Source: Phytophthora hibernalis
Lineage: Eukaryota; Oomycota; Peronosporomycetes; Peronosporales; Peronosporaceae
DNA: 64,000 nucleotides
Assembly (NCBI GenBank): GCA_012656075.1
Contig: JAAKBF010000048.1
Coordinates: forward strand, 855,990 to 919,989
Direction: 5' to 3'
Positions 1-11,031 of the stretch are shown here, one piece after another (the stretch's first letter is position 1; each line of letters opens with the position of its first letter). The notes under the pieces are model-generated. The model saw only the letters and a program-made list of their open reading frames with translations, was not told where the DNA came from and did no database searches. Made by a program: the position numbers and the translations under genes.

Positions 1-1278
1 AGCAAGGGTATCGCAACTGAGCGATATGGTGCGGTTGCTGAGGAATTCAACGTGAAGGCCGGGAAACTTCGGGTTGCTCACGGTCTTACCTTCGTACGAG
101 TAGACTTGGATGCCGTTGAAGTTGTCCACGGTGAGGAAGTGGCTCTCACTTTGGACAAGCAGCCTCACGGCAGCACGTAGATCGAAGATATGTGGTGTGT
201 TCCAGCTCTGTGCGTCGTAAATGAAGCACTGCGTAGCTGTACAGACAACAAGAAATCCATGCGCGAAGGACATTTCCACGACACGGTCGCGAGCGAAGTC
301 CAGCTCCTCGAGCGTCTCATTCACCACGTCATGAACATGGATTTTGCGGGGATCCACGAGTGTCACTTCGACCTTTTTCCACGGCAGTATGCGGCCCACA
401 ACTTGCGCAAAGACGGTGGCGCCGTTACCACCAGCTGCAACAAGCTGCGTTGAGTCCGAGGCCCACGACAAGTCCATCAGCGATCCACTCTGTGGGCGTT
501 GGCGGCAGTAAGACCATCCTGTTTGATCACACAGCCTTAGCATATTGTAAGAGCCCACGGCAAAGCAACTTCCGTTTGGGCACCAGGCTACAGAGGTGAC
601 AACGTGCTCTCCAGCTGGACTTTGGTACAGCTGACGTCCAAATGCGTCCCATACACGGAAGATGCGGTCTTCCCCTCCCGAGATGAGGCGGTCATTGATC
701 GGATTCCAGTCCAGGCACAAGATGGAGCCGTCGTGACCCTTCCACTGAATGTCTTTGCGTCCAAGTTGCACAGTCTTGATGACGAGGTTGTTGCCGTGTG
801 AGAATAGTAGTTGGTCGCTGTCGGGTCCCCAGCAAACGTCATAGACCGATCGACCTGTGGTTGCCAGTGTCGAACGAAGATTGCCACTGCGTGACCAGAT
901 CTTGAGCGTGCCGTCCTCGCCAGAAGTAACCAGAGCCGTGCCATCGTAGTTCCACTTAAGGGCAATTACAGCACCAGCGTCGCAAGCCTGAACACGCTTC
1001 TCCTCACGACCACTCTTCGAGATGAGGCGGAACGTGCCATCGGTGCACGAAACCGCGAAAGTGTCGGCGCTCTGCTTGCCCACCGAGGGCACCCAGTGCA
1101 CGGATGTGACGTAGGCGTCCATCTTGGTCACTTCCCCAACCACTTCGCCGTCCATCCGCCAGCGCACGATGGAGTTGTCGTCGCTGCATGTGATGGCGTC
1201 GTTCTCGGGTGTCCAGCAGCACGCTGTCACGATCTCCGTGTGGTGGTTCACAGGCAACTGCGAGTGCTGAAGGCGCAT
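1..1278 (-). CDS. IFT80: Intraflagellar transport protein 80 (IFT80), N-terminal part, runs off window
   Basis: IFT80 is a WD40 subunit of the IFT-B complex, which carries cargo toward the tip of cilia and flagella. The frame is open for 426 codons from the ATG at 1278 to position 1, with no stop in the window, so the C-terminal part lies upstream. The protein starts MRLQHSQLPV and follows the human protein closely: EDGTLKIWSRSGNLRSTLA, CWGPDSDQLL, DWNPINDRLISGGEDRIFRVWD, LRLCDQTGWSY, FIYDAQSWNTPHIFDL and YSYEGKTVSNPKFPG all have clear counterparts. At least five WD blades can be seen between residues 10 and 300, followed by the start of the second propeller. No intron is needed. Presence of IFT80 indicates an organism with flagellated zoospores. 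I am very sure of the family; only the missing C-terminus is unknown. Confidence 0.93.
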   Translation of the reverse strand, partial: MRLQHSQLPVNHHTEIVTACCWTPENDAITCSDDNSIVRWRMDGEVVGEVTKMDAYVTSVHWVPSVGKQSADTFAVSCTDGTFRLISKSGREEKRVQACDAGAVIALKWNYDGTALVTSGEDGTLKIWSRSGNLRSTLATTGRSVYDVCWGPDSDQLLFSHGNNLVIKTVQLGRKDIQWKGHDGSILCLDWNPINDRLISGGEDRIFRVWDAFGRQLYQSPAGEHVVTSVAWCPNGSCFAVGSYNMLRLCDQTGWSYCRQRPQSGSLMDLSWASDSTQLVAAGGNGATVFAQVVGRILPWKKVEVTLVDPRKIHVHDVVNETLEELDFARDRVVEMSFAHGFLVVCTATQCFIYDAQSWNTPHIFDLRAAVRLLVQSESHFLTVDNFNGIQVYSYEGKTVSNPKFPGLHVEFLSNRTISLSCDTLA

Positions 1279-1501
1279 GGTAAGGATCGTCCGGGCAGGT
1301 TGCAAATGATCACGAGAAAGATCCGATGCGACGGGGCGCAACGTGGGCCTCGTATTTAGCTTCGACCCTTCCAGCAGCGAGTAACGCTTGGAGTATTCAC
1401 GATAACGACGCCTTGAGCCACATCATAACGAACGGAGACCTGTCGTCTTTAGTGCCAAAACCAAAAAGAGTGAAGCCCAACAGCACCAAACTTCAATCGA
1501 G

Positions 1502-1837
1502 ATGCGGGTGTCGTACGCTGTGGGAGGCCTCTTAGCAGCATCGACAACGATGGCAACATCGTACAATCCTCAGCACCTGGTGATCGGAACCGACGGCACA
1601 GTCATCGTCGGCGCCGACCCAAGTTTGTACTTCCAGACGAACAAGTACCAGATCAACCGGGATCAAGATGAACTCGAAATTATACGCCCCGTAGAGATCG
1701 ACGCAGAGATTCAACACCCCAACCCAATTGTTTCCGATGAGCTGACGTTGGCCATGCTGCCCACAGTTCACGATGAACTGCTACCGGTAGTTGTGGACGA
1801 CGTTGACTCGTACATTCAGGTAACCAGCACTGTGTGA
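1502..1837 (+). CDS. Hypothetical small acidic protein (doubtful)
   Basis: An ATG-started frame of 111 codons lies divergent from IFT80, 223 bp from its start. The same frame is open about 80 bases further upstream without an ATG. The C-terminal half is acidic and hydrophobic (LTLAMLPTVHDELLPVVVDD) and could be an activation or interaction segment, but I recognise no domain. Third positions are G/C rich as in neighbouring real genes, which is the main reason to list it. It could equally be a chance frame or the last exon of a longer gene whose first exon I cannot see. Confidence 0.28.
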   Translation: MRVSYAVGGLLAASTTMATSYNPQHLVIGTDGTVIVGADPSLYFQTNKYQINRDQDELEIIRPVEIDAEIQHPNPIVSDELTLAMLPTVHDELLPVVVDDVDSYIQVTSTV

Positions 1838-2562
1838 AAATCTGTCACCGGCTTTGGCTCACAACAAGGTGGCCTTTGCAGCAGACAAATGGAGACGATT
1901 TATATAGCAGTGCAATAATGCTTCAGGTTCAAGCTCGTATCACACTTGTCGTGCTGGTCTTGAAGTTGAAACCTCATGCCGCTTTCCTCATGTAGGACAC
2001 GTCTCCAATGCCCTGGAACACTCTTGCTTTGACCGAGGATAGCGAATTTCCAGGGGTTTACGGGTCGGTTGTCTTTGCAGAGCTGGTACGGCGCGTAGTA
2101 TTTTCTTCTGCTTCTCCTGCAACACAAGGCTAATTCATTCGCTTCGTGTCAATAGAGCTGCTGCTTTGTTGCATTTATCGGGTATTGATGCGGTCGATCC
2201 CGCTCTGGATCGGTTTCTCGCGCGGTCAGAAATGTTGTCTTGTTGTGGCGTTCAGCATGGCCATCCTGTACCAGTTTGCGGCGTTAGGCTGGTTTTTGGT
2301 GCGGTGACACCGGAGCTTATGTTGGGGCTCTCAAGCCTCATCACACGGATGATCTCGTTGGGTATGGTGCCAATCGCCACCACGTCTTTATGCCAAGAGC
2401 ATGCCACGCCGACTCCTTCAGGACGAAGAAAATTGCGAAGCTCGCGACGCCATCATGCACGAGCCAGATCCTGCTAGCCCCCACTTCAGTGTTTCGTCTT
2501 ATGTGTCGAAATTTATACTTTGAACACATCGATAAGTAAGGCGTTGCAAAAACGGATCTTCC
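1838..2562. other. Intergenic, nothing recognised
   Basis: This is the gap between the small plus-strand ORF and the 3' end of the ERCC6L2-like gene. The short frames here have no recognisable motifs and no splice structure that joins them into a convincing gene. Confidence 0.5.
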
Positions 2563-5500
2563 TTACAAATATGTGGGCACGTAAACTTTCTTCTGAGGTT
2601 CTCCGCCCGCATCAGTTCCACCGTCAGGGCTCCTCGCATCCTTCATGCGTGACAGAATGCTGCCGTGAGATTTATTCTTCTCAGTTGATGAATGCGTTGG
2701 CGACACGTGCTGACCAGAGGCACCTTGAGCAAGAGCACTGTTGTAAAACTCTGGATCAGATGTTTCTAGCTCAGCATCAGATTCTTCAACCACAGCAGCG
2801 TTACTCTCCAGTTTATAATCTTCATCAACATCGTCCTGTTCCCCAACAATTTCTTCATGACGAAATGTCGTTGCTCCATTTAGTAGTGCATCCATGTCAT
2901 TGTCGCCGCTGTCACTACTTACAGCAGGAGGCTTTTTTCAGTTTCTTCGGTGGGAGTTGGAGTAGGACTGTCCTCTGCTGTCAGCATATCCGACACTAGT
3001 TCGTCGGCCACTTCAATCATTTCACCGTCATCATCTATAGCATCAGCTTGTTTTTCGCAGTCGATTTTTTGGTGCTTTATTCATCGAAGCAGCATCGTAA
3101 CGAACCCGATTCTGTTGCACTAGCAACCCCTCACGGCTCCGTTGGTACGAGTCCTGAATCCCTTTATCACGCCACCAACTTTCCAACAAAGTAAATTCTT
3201 CAAGCCAAAGAGCTCTCCTCGCTGGTTTGGATTGCCCTGAACGCCTTCGAAGTAGCGCGGGGCATTTCCGCCCTTCAAAGTTGTGTCACTGAGTTGTTGC
3301 TTGTAAATCTGACGCACATACATCATTTCCTCAATGGTTCCCAAAGTAATGAGTCTGTACACTTGCACGTCTTTCGTCTGACCGATGCGGTATGCTCGGT
3401 CCTGGGCCTGGCAATCATGAGCTGGGTTCCAGCTCGGATCAAAGATTACTACATTGGTCGCACTCTGCAAATTAAGACCCACACCTCCGGCTCTTGTGCT
3501 GATAAGGAACACACTTGTGATGCTCTCTGGGCTGTTGAAATCGTTCACCATTTGTAAGCGCTCCTCCACCTTGGTGTTTCCGTCAAGTCTGCTATATCTG
3601 ATTGCCTTTGTGATCAAAAAGAGCTGGATAATATCAAGCATTCGCGTACTTCGACTGAAAATGAGCGTTCTTTCCCGACGCTTTTTCCACACTGCAAGCA
3701 GTTTCTCCAGCACAACCATTTTCCCGCACGTTTTGGTAGCGATAGCATTCATCTCCTGGAAACTTGACACCTGATTTACACCTCCAACGATATCAAGATC
3801 ATCTCCAAACGCTGTTTTAGCAAATTCGCGTTGGTAGTGTTGGATTTCCGATGATTCATGCGGATTGACCTTGAGCAATTCCATGTGATTCGATAACTTT
3901 AACAGCATGGCCACACATACCAGTCCCATACAATTGGGGCAGTTTTTGCACGGGCCACGTTCATGGAAGCGCTCATAAAGTAACCCAGGGGTATCGCCAA
4001 TATCCGTGGGTGTTTTGTAGCAGCATTTCTTGCGCTTCAGTTTACTATCGCGGCCACAGTCACATATTTCCTCTCCTTGCCGGATCAACTCGAACTCAGG
4101 CATAGCTAAAACCCGCTCATATGCTGCCATTTGAAATGGAGTGAGATCACAAAACACCACTTGGTCATTCTTCTTGACTTCTTGGAAAGTCGGATTAATG
4201 TCCTTCTCTCGCCGGAGGTAGTACGGGTGCAACTTTTCGCGAAGTTCTTTTTCCTTCTGATGGCTCCGTTTAACGGCCTCCGGTGCAGCGGATTTCTTCC
4301 TCCCGTACTTGATATCGTTTCCGTAGTACATACTGAACTCCGCCCAGGACCCCAACGCCCCTGGAGCTATCGTGTCCAGCAAGCAGTGTAGCTCCTTTTC
4401 GTTGTTTTGCATCAGCGTGCCGGTAAGACCAAGCCGTCTCTTACACTTGATAGCCTTTACAGCTTTGGTAAGCTGCGCTTCGGGGTTCTTCAGGCAGTGC
4501 ATTTCGTCCAAAATCACCATTTCCCACGAGATCTTGTACAGTCGACTCAAATACATCTTGAGGATATCGTAGCTGCAAATTACGATTTCGTACTCACCCC
4601 TGCACATATATCAACACACCAATTGTTAGTTACCACAACGTGTATGTAGCGTGCGTTGTCAACAAAACAACACTACCTAGCAATCTGGTCGATCATTGTG
4701 TCACGGTCGCTTGGCTTCCCACGCAAGATGATAGTACTGCAGCTTATCCATGTGTGCAACTCCTGCTCCCAGTTTTGAAGCAGAGATGCTGGCATGACGA
4801 TAAAAATTGGGGCTACCTCGCCATCAAAACTGAAACCCGTATCTTCTGGATGACCACCAGCAGAAGCGTTATACCGCTCTCGACGCTGATGAAGCAACGC
4901 TCTCCACGCATCTTTATCTCGATGATCACCACACTTGCTCAAAATTGCCGACAGAAACGCAATCACCTGAATGGTTTTGCCCAGACCCATATCATCGCCC
5001 AAAATCGCACCTGTATTGCGCTGGTAAGCACTGTATAGAAATTCAACACCTCCACGCTGGTAGTCAAACAGATAATTGTTCAGATTTGCACAAACTTCAA
5101 GAGCCTTGGCTCCATCCTCCGAAGATTGCAGAATCATAGGGCCAACGTCAGCCTGGTCAGTAGCAAACAAACAAAATGTTTAGCATCAAGATGCAGTAAG
5201 AAATATACGTGACAACAAACCTTCGGCGGGTCAAGTTGCGGCCACTTTTCACTCGTATACGCCTCTTTCTCTTCCTCGCTGGAATCGTTCAGCTCCTTTT
5301 GCACCCGCTTCCGTCTTTGCCGCTTCAACGAGGTTCGCTTGTCCCGAGTAGTAGTTCGACCGACAGAAGTGAAACGTCGACTAGGAACAGTTGGGTGCGT
5401 CTCGTTCACCTTAACTTCTCCCTTGACAGCAATTCCCTCCTCTTCCGACACCATTTCCTTTGAATCTGAAAACCACTCGTCTGCATGGTCGACCTCTGGA

Positions 5501-6285
5501 AGTGCAGAGCCAATAATGTGCCGCGGACGAGGCCCAATCTTCTGCGTGTCTCCCTTGTTGTCGTCATAGAAAGCATCTCGAGCGCTCTTCACCTCCTCTT
5601 CCGTCATTTCCTCTGTCGGTTGCAATCTTCGCTGTCGCCTGCGCTTCGCATTAATAAACCCGTCAGAGTTGCAGAACGGAGAAATGTAGGTGGCTTTAGC
5701 TTCCTTCTCCTTCTCAGCGTCCACACCAACAGTCTGAGCGTCCCAGAACGACCTCTTCTTGGGCTTAGCCACCGGAGTTTCCTCCAATGAAGCAGTCTCC
5801 TTCCTTGAATGATCTTGAGAACTTGTGGAGCGTCTTGCAGAGCCTGGAGTGGAGCTAATTGCGTTAAATTGGGTACTTTTCCGCGTTTTCGGCTCCGTCT
5901 TGGACGACGCTACGAGCCCATATTTGCGCGCAATGCGCTCGCCCGCCGTCAGTTCTCGTTCCTCTTCTTTGACACGAGGAGCTGCGGGTTTCTGCGGCGT
6001 GACGAGCGAATAGGCTGCGATTGCCGCGTCAGTTGCCTCGTCTTTGGCCTGTTTGCACTGCTTCCCAGGCGGCAGGAGACTCATGAGCAGCTCACGCGCG
6101 GAGACGACGCGCTTGGGGCCGGCGCTGCCTTGACTGGAGGAAACACGGGCATGGATGGGGCTCAGCAGCTCGTCCTCGAGGCTGTCCTGACTGGCGGAGG
6201 CTTGCAGATGTTTGCGCGCGGCTGGAGACGCGGAGAGCGACGTGGGCGAGTCGCTCTCGTCGTTGCTACTTGACATCAACTCCAT
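2563..6285 (-). CDS. ERCC6L2: ERCC6L2-like SNF2 family DNA repair helicase, three exons, 3' end with four frame breaks
   Basis: A Swi2/Snf2 DNA translocase of the ERCC6L2 (Rad26-like 2) group, which acts in the nucleus in DNA repair. Exons are 6285-5221, 5152-4677 and 4599-2563. Introns 5220-5153 and 4676-4600 have GT..AG ends and the phases join exactly. The N-terminal 355 residues are charged and low in complexity. Motif I is DMGLGKT in exon 2, the DEMH box and the LTGTLMQN motif start exon 3, and the C-terminal lobe has STRAGGVGLNLQSA and QAQDRAYRIGQ. A Cys-rich insert (CDCGRDSKLKRKKCCYKT) and the tail RYFEGVQG..GELFG are diagnostic of ERCC6L2 rather than ERCC6. After residue GLKN the reading frame breaks at four short homopolymers (3193-3195, 3065-3070, 3051-3055, 2933-2938). 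One extra base at each gives a continuous acidic tail and a total of 3582 nt, about 1193 aa. This looks like consensus error, though decay of the tail is possible. Confidence 0.87.
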
Positions 6286-6639
6286 TGTTGCAGTGAATTT
6301 GACAGACGTTGAAGGAGGGTCTGCTTATAGCGATGGTCTGTGTATGAAAGTACTTTTGGTTGTAACGTTAGCAGTCGGTTGTAAGGCAAGTTCCATAATT
6401 TGATGACATCGCTAAATCAAGATGTATTTGATAACCAAGGTATCAGGTTAAACAGGATTGCAAGTCAATTCACGTCACGTTGAGACTTTGCTGCTCCTAC
6501 AATTAGTACTGAAAGCAAGGCAACGCGTACTGGTTGAGGTCACTGGCTTGGAATTACGTTAGGTCTATATAAATCTACAGCACTGCTGGAGTCGTCGGCG
6601 TGGCCGTCGTTGACGCTCCCTCGTCTGGTTGGCAGCTTC
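6286..6639. promoter_or_regulatory. Intergenic: 5' flank of ERCC6L2 and 3' flank of NOP10
   Basis: This 354-bp gap between two same-strand genes must hold the ERCC6L2 promoter and the NOP10 3' UTR. A TATA-like TATATAAAT sits near 6566 but points along the plus strand, so it is not an obvious promoter for either minus-strand gene. No repeat or ORF is seen. Confidence 0.4.
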
Positions 6640-6913
6640 TTACTGGAAGATCGGGTCCGGCGACTGCGTGGGCAGCAGGCCGAAGCGCTTCTTGGTGGTG
6701 ATGCGCTCCTTGGAGAACTTGTCGTCGGGCGAGAAGCGCGCCGGGTGTGCGGAGCACGTGGGGGAGCCAGCAGGCGTCTCCTTCTGCAAAGAGAGAGGCA
6801 GGAAAACGCACACAGTCAGATAAGTCACTGCGATTCGCATACATATTGCAGCGTCGCACCTTGAGCGTGTAGACGCGCTTGCCATCTTCGCCGGTGTAGT
6901 ACATGAGGTGCAT
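6640..6913 (-). CDS. NOP10: H/ACA ribonucleoprotein complex subunit NOP10, two exons
   Basis: NOP10 is the small subunit of H/ACA snoRNPs, which guide pseudouridylation of rRNA in the nucleolus and also bind telomerase RNA in some eukaryotes. Exon 1 is 6913-6860 (18 codons, MHLMYYTGEDGKRVYTLK), the intron is 6859-6784 (GTGCG..TTTGCAG) and exon 2 is 6783-6640. The product is 65 aa, the usual size. The core CSAHPARFSPDDKFSKERI is nearly invariant in eukaryotic NOP10. An in-frame ATG exists nine codons upstream at 6940, but family members begin directly with the YY-containing strand, so 6913 is chosen. The gene is divergent from RAN, with 328 bp between start codons. Confidence 0.95.
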
Positions 6914-7241
6914 GGTGGCTATCTTCTGGTTGGCTATCAAGTGTCAATGGCGACTTGGGGGCTCGATTCTCTAAATGTCGAATCGATTTCACTAGATATC
7001 CGAAAACGGCAATTACTGGTCATGCGCTGTCCTTGATCAGATTGACTTGGTTTCAGTATGTTGATACGAACCTAGCCCCATCGACTTTCCCGAGGTTTTA
7101 TTCCAGATCCAGAGTAAAACCTCAAAGACAGACACTTCACTTGGGTTCAGTATGGTCGGTGGCTGGTGGAGGGCGTGGTGCGGGAGTTATTTTCGCTCCC
7201 AGTCGCCCGATAGTTGGTAAAGTTCTCAAGCGCAAGACAAG
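6914..7241. promoter_or_regulatory. Divergent promoter region between NOP10 and RAN
   Basis: These 328 bp separate the start codons of two divergently transcribed housekeeping genes and must contain both promoters and 5' UTRs. I see no clear TATA box. The RAN-proximal part is pyrimidine and GC rich. Shared control of the two genes is an inference from layout only. Confidence 0.5.
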
Positions 7242-8284
7242 ATGGTACGTGAATATGGCCGCCTTTAACGCCCCGTCCGTAGTAGCGCCGCCCTCGCCGC
7301 GTGCCCAACACCCTCGAGTCCCTCCCCGCCGCTTCCCACGTTCTCTAGTCGCGCGACTGCGCAGAAATAGCCTCCAACAGGAGCAAGGAAATAAAGCCAC
7401 AAGCTGCGATCTAATACTTCAGCAGTAGCAGGACGGACTTGAAATCTCAGAGGAATAGAAGAGAAGGCGCAACTGAGGGACCCAGGGCACAGGGGCGACG
7501 CGCAGGACGGAGACGCACAAGTTAGAAACCAGTTTAAACTGACAGGACTGCCTTCTTTTCTTTCAGGCCCAGAACGTCCCAGAATTCAAGCTCATCCTCG
7601 TGGGTGACGGTGGTGTCGGCAAGACCACCTTCGTGAAGCGCCACTTGACGGGCGAGTTCGAGAAGAAGTACGTGGCCACGCTCGGCGTGGAGGTGCACCC
7701 GCTCACGTTCCACACGAACTTCGGCCCTATCCGCTTCAACTGCTGGGACACGGCTGGCCAGGAGAAGTTCGGCGGCCTGCGCGATGGCTACTACATTCAG
7801 GGCCAGTGCGCGATCATCATGTTCGACGTGACGTCGCGTATCACGTACAAGAACGTCCCGAACTGGCACAGAGACCTGTTCCGCGTGTGCGAGAACATCC
7901 CCATCGTGCTGTGCGGAAACAAGGTCGAGGTGAAGGACCGTAAGGTCAAGGCCAAGCAGATCACGTTCCACCGCAAGAAAAACCTGCAGTACTTCGACAT
8001 CTCGGCCAAGTCCAACTACCAGTTCGAGAAGCCGTTCCTGTGGCTGGCTCGCAAGCTTGTTGGGTAGGCCATGCAGTTGGAATTTTCTATTCATGCTGCA
8101 GCAGCATTTGCTAACTTTTTTGTGTTATCCCAACTACAGTGACAACAACCTGACGTTTGTGGAGGCTCCTGCTCTTCGCCCGCCTGAGGTCACCATCACC
8201 CAGGAACAGATTGCCCAGATTGAGGCGGACGCTAGCTCTGCTGCCGCTGCGGTGCCCCTTCCCGATGAGGACGAGGACCTGTAA
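7242..8284 (+). CDS. RAN: GTP-binding nuclear protein Ran, three exons
   Basis: Ran is the small GTPase that drives nuclear import and export and helps spindle assembly. Exon 1 contributes only the ATG (7242-7244), followed by the intron 7245-7566 (GTACGT..TTTCAG). Exon 2 is 7567-8063, the second intron 8064-8139 has a CTAAC branch site, and exon 3 is 8140-8284. The three exons sum to 645 nt, or 214 aa. Motifs in order: P-loop GDGGVGKT at 14-21, switch I TLGVEVHP, DTAGQEKFGG, GNKVEVKDRK in the NKxD position (Ran has NKVD/NKVE here), ISAKSNY, and the acidic C-terminal DEDEDL that is specific to Ran. No frame breaks. An ATG in another frame inside intron 1 is ignored because the spliced MAQNVPEFK is the family N-terminus. 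Confidence 0.97.
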
Positions 8285-8804
8285 GCTGGAATTGGTGTGC
8301 TGTCCTATCACGCCTCGACCTGCACTTTTCGCTTAGAACTCAAGGAGGAGAACGAGGGAGGGGGATTCGGACAGAGCTGCTGCGCTGGTCAAGCCGAGCC
8401 TGATCGCGCGCGTTCCGGCCGCATCGCCCGACTGGTTTGCTGCCGCTGAAGTGATGGAACGCCGAGTTCCTTTGAAACGATTGACAACCAGGAGACGAAG
8501 AAGACCAGTGAGGAAATAGTCGCGGTTGAATGCATGTTGCTCTATTTTTGATTGCTTTCCAGTTAGCTTAGCTCCATTTCGTAGTTAGACCCGCACACTT
8601 GGCGTGATCGTGGATGTCCTTCTTGACCATCGCGGTGATGGAAGTTGTAGGCAGGTGATGACGTTCGAATGAAGTATGCAAAATAAAGATACCTCCATCG
8701 ATACGTTTCCTGTTTGAGAACGGTTCCCTGAATATTATATTTTGCAGGTCATCATCATGAACGCACACTGCGAAACAGTCTTTATTCTTCTCCTGTACAG
8801 CAGG
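8285..8804. other. Intergenic between RAN and the sugar transporter gene
   Basis: Holds the RAN 3' UTR and the presumed promoter of the downstream same-strand transporter gene. A pyrimidine-rich tract ending in CAG at 8800-8802, just before the chosen ATG, could be a 3' splice site, so a non-coding first exon is possible. No other feature seen. Confidence 0.4.
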
Positions 8805-10835
8805 ATGGCGTTCGACAGTTCGCTGCACTTGAAGCCACTGCAAGATGACGGCAATGGTGAGGACTCGAGCGTCTACGTCGGCTGTACTACCCCAGGCGAC
8901 GTCGACCGCCAAACAGTTGCTGAAGAGCAAGAACTACCGGTAGGCGTCCGTAAGCTGAAAGTAGTTCGGTTCGTCTCTGAGAGCGACGATGCAATTGCTG
9001 TGGACATCGAGGGCGACCGGACCAGCACTCAACATGTCAGTGACGGACTCGGCGGCATTCCGGACATCCAGTGGACTCTGAAGACCCGAGCCTTCCGAAC
9101 GTGTCTAGTGCTTGCCATGCCATGGGCTGCCTACGCAATTCTCAGTATGATATAGGTTGGTGTGGTGCTTGTGGTGCAGTATGCTGATGTTTGCCCTTGC
9201 TGTATGCTGCAGACACTGTGTTCACCAACACCCGACTGTCGTACATGGAGTCCATGGGCATCTCCGACTTTGTGCCGCGATTCGTGCCAAGTCTCATCCA
9301 GATTTTCCTTGGACCAATTCTTGGAGCGATGTCAGATCGCTCGCTGTCCAAATGGGGACGACGCAACGTGTTTCTGATGGCCGCCGCTCTCATTGCCACG
9401 GTGACAGGGCTGCTCTACGGCTCAGCAAACGTGCTGTTCCCCAATCTCCAATCGCTGACCAAGCTACTGCTCGTGCTCCTAAGCATTGGCGTGCTGCTAC
9501 TGAACGTAAGTCTCTCTGTGAGGTCGAGTTATTGATGCATCTTCAGTAACTTTACTTTCGGTTGACTGCAGATCGGCCTTCGAGCTCGCATCATGGACAT
9601 GGTGCCGATCGAATTTCAAGTTCATGCTCAAGCAACGTTGGCGATGTATGAAGGCGTAGGCGGTGTGCTGGGATCACTGCTCTTTCGGAGCACTTCTGAC
9701 GCGGTTGTTTTCGCGAGTGCCATCAGCGGCAAGGAGATACTGAAAGCTTTTGGATTTGCTTTGGCCGCTATCTTCGTCACGACGGTGGTATGCATCTACC
9801 TACGGCCTGAGCACCCGCAGGATAAACCCATGTTTCAACCTCGGCTCAGTCGGGTTGGGCGAGAGGCATGGCAGCAAGTCGTACACGCGCCAAAGATATT
9901 TCGCTTCTTGTGCATCGTATACTTCGTTCTATCGTAAGTGTTGGCTTCAAACTTCGTGTTGTGGGATATCTACTCACAGATTGACCGCCCTGGCTTGCAG
10001 GTTCGCATGGCTGAGTTTTTCGGAAGAGGTATACCCGTGGTGGGGGAAGACGTGTACGGAGGTTGCAAGAGTTCAGGTACGCAACGAACTCGCTCATATT
10101 TTACTGCACGAAGTGCTGGAGTGAAGTAACTAACTAAAGTATGTGGCACCTGCAGACTGCGACAACAACAGTCAACGTGACTACAGAAAGGTCTCAACAC
10201 AGCCAACACAGCGCTCATTGCTCAGGTATACCTGTTGTTCGAGGATGGTATGTTATGCGCTAAACGGTTGACGAACTTGACGTTTTCTGGTGTTATTTGC
10301 TTTCTTGAAATGTGCAGAACGGCCTTGTCGCGGTGATTTGCTTCATTGTGCTGCTAGTCATGCCACGAGTTCCAGATGCAAGCTATTTGAAACAGTTCAC
10401 GGTTCATGGGCTTGTGGTTGGAAGTACGTGTGCTATAGTATTATCGTTTGCTACAACGCTAATCTTTTACTTCTTGTATATTCAAGCGTGTGCTTTAGTC
10501 GTTGCCGTGTCGGTGGGAAGCTTCTGCAAGGAGATCGCGTTTACAGGCTTCGTGGTCACAGCCTTTTACCGAACTGTTGCGAATATCTTCCCTTTTCGGT
10601 TGTGGGCATCATGGGCAAGGAGCTCCTGACTTCGGCTCATGGTTTCAACAACAATGGGCTCTACGTTGGCGTGCTCATGCTGTTCGAAGCAGCCTCGGAC
10701 CTGACTGTTCAGGTCTACGGCACTGAGAGCTTGGCCCCACTGGGAACAGGAAACGTGCTCACACTTCCGTGCATCCTTTTCGCTGTCGGAATTGCATGTA
10801 CGGCCAGCTTCGTTACGATATTAGGTCGTCGGTAG
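8805..10835 (+). CDS. GPH/sucrose-type sugar transporter (MFS), multi-exon, three frame breaks
   Basis: A membrane sugar:cation symporter of the GPH/SUT type within the major facilitator superfamily. Proposed exons: 8805-9144, 9213-9505, 9572-9933, 10001-10076, 10156-10247, 10318-10423, 10487-10835, each with GT..AG introns. A soluble N-terminal leader of about 90 residues precedes the first helix. FLGPILGAMSDRSLSKWGRRN is the loop 2-3 MFS signature that marks SUT proteins. Later helices include NGLVAVICFIVLLVMP and a C-terminal AVSVGSF, GIMGKELLTSAHGFNNNG and VLTLPCILFAVGIA. Reading frame breaks by one base at 10016-10020, near 10184 and at 10590-10596, each at or beside a homopolymer. The junction 10247/10318 also does not join in phase, which I could not resolve. 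The start could be ATG 8757 instead. Likely a real gene with sequence errors. Confidence 0.78.
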
Positions 10836-11031
10836 TAGACCAGCACCCTAGCCAGACTGTTCTTATCTATTGCGCTCCTCCTATTTTTGAGGACCAGCTC
10901 AAAATGCAACACCGTATTGGATTGCACGGTGTCATGCCTCCGTCCTGAGCTGAGAATGCCACCTCGTCCTCGTCGAAGGATAGCCTAGCAACTACCGGTA
11001 CGCCGGTACGCTGCCATGACCGACAGTGAAA

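Noticed and set aside
7534..8094. A 186-codon minus-strand frame over RAN
   Set aside because: Shadow of the RAN exons; the sense strand encodes all Ran motifs.
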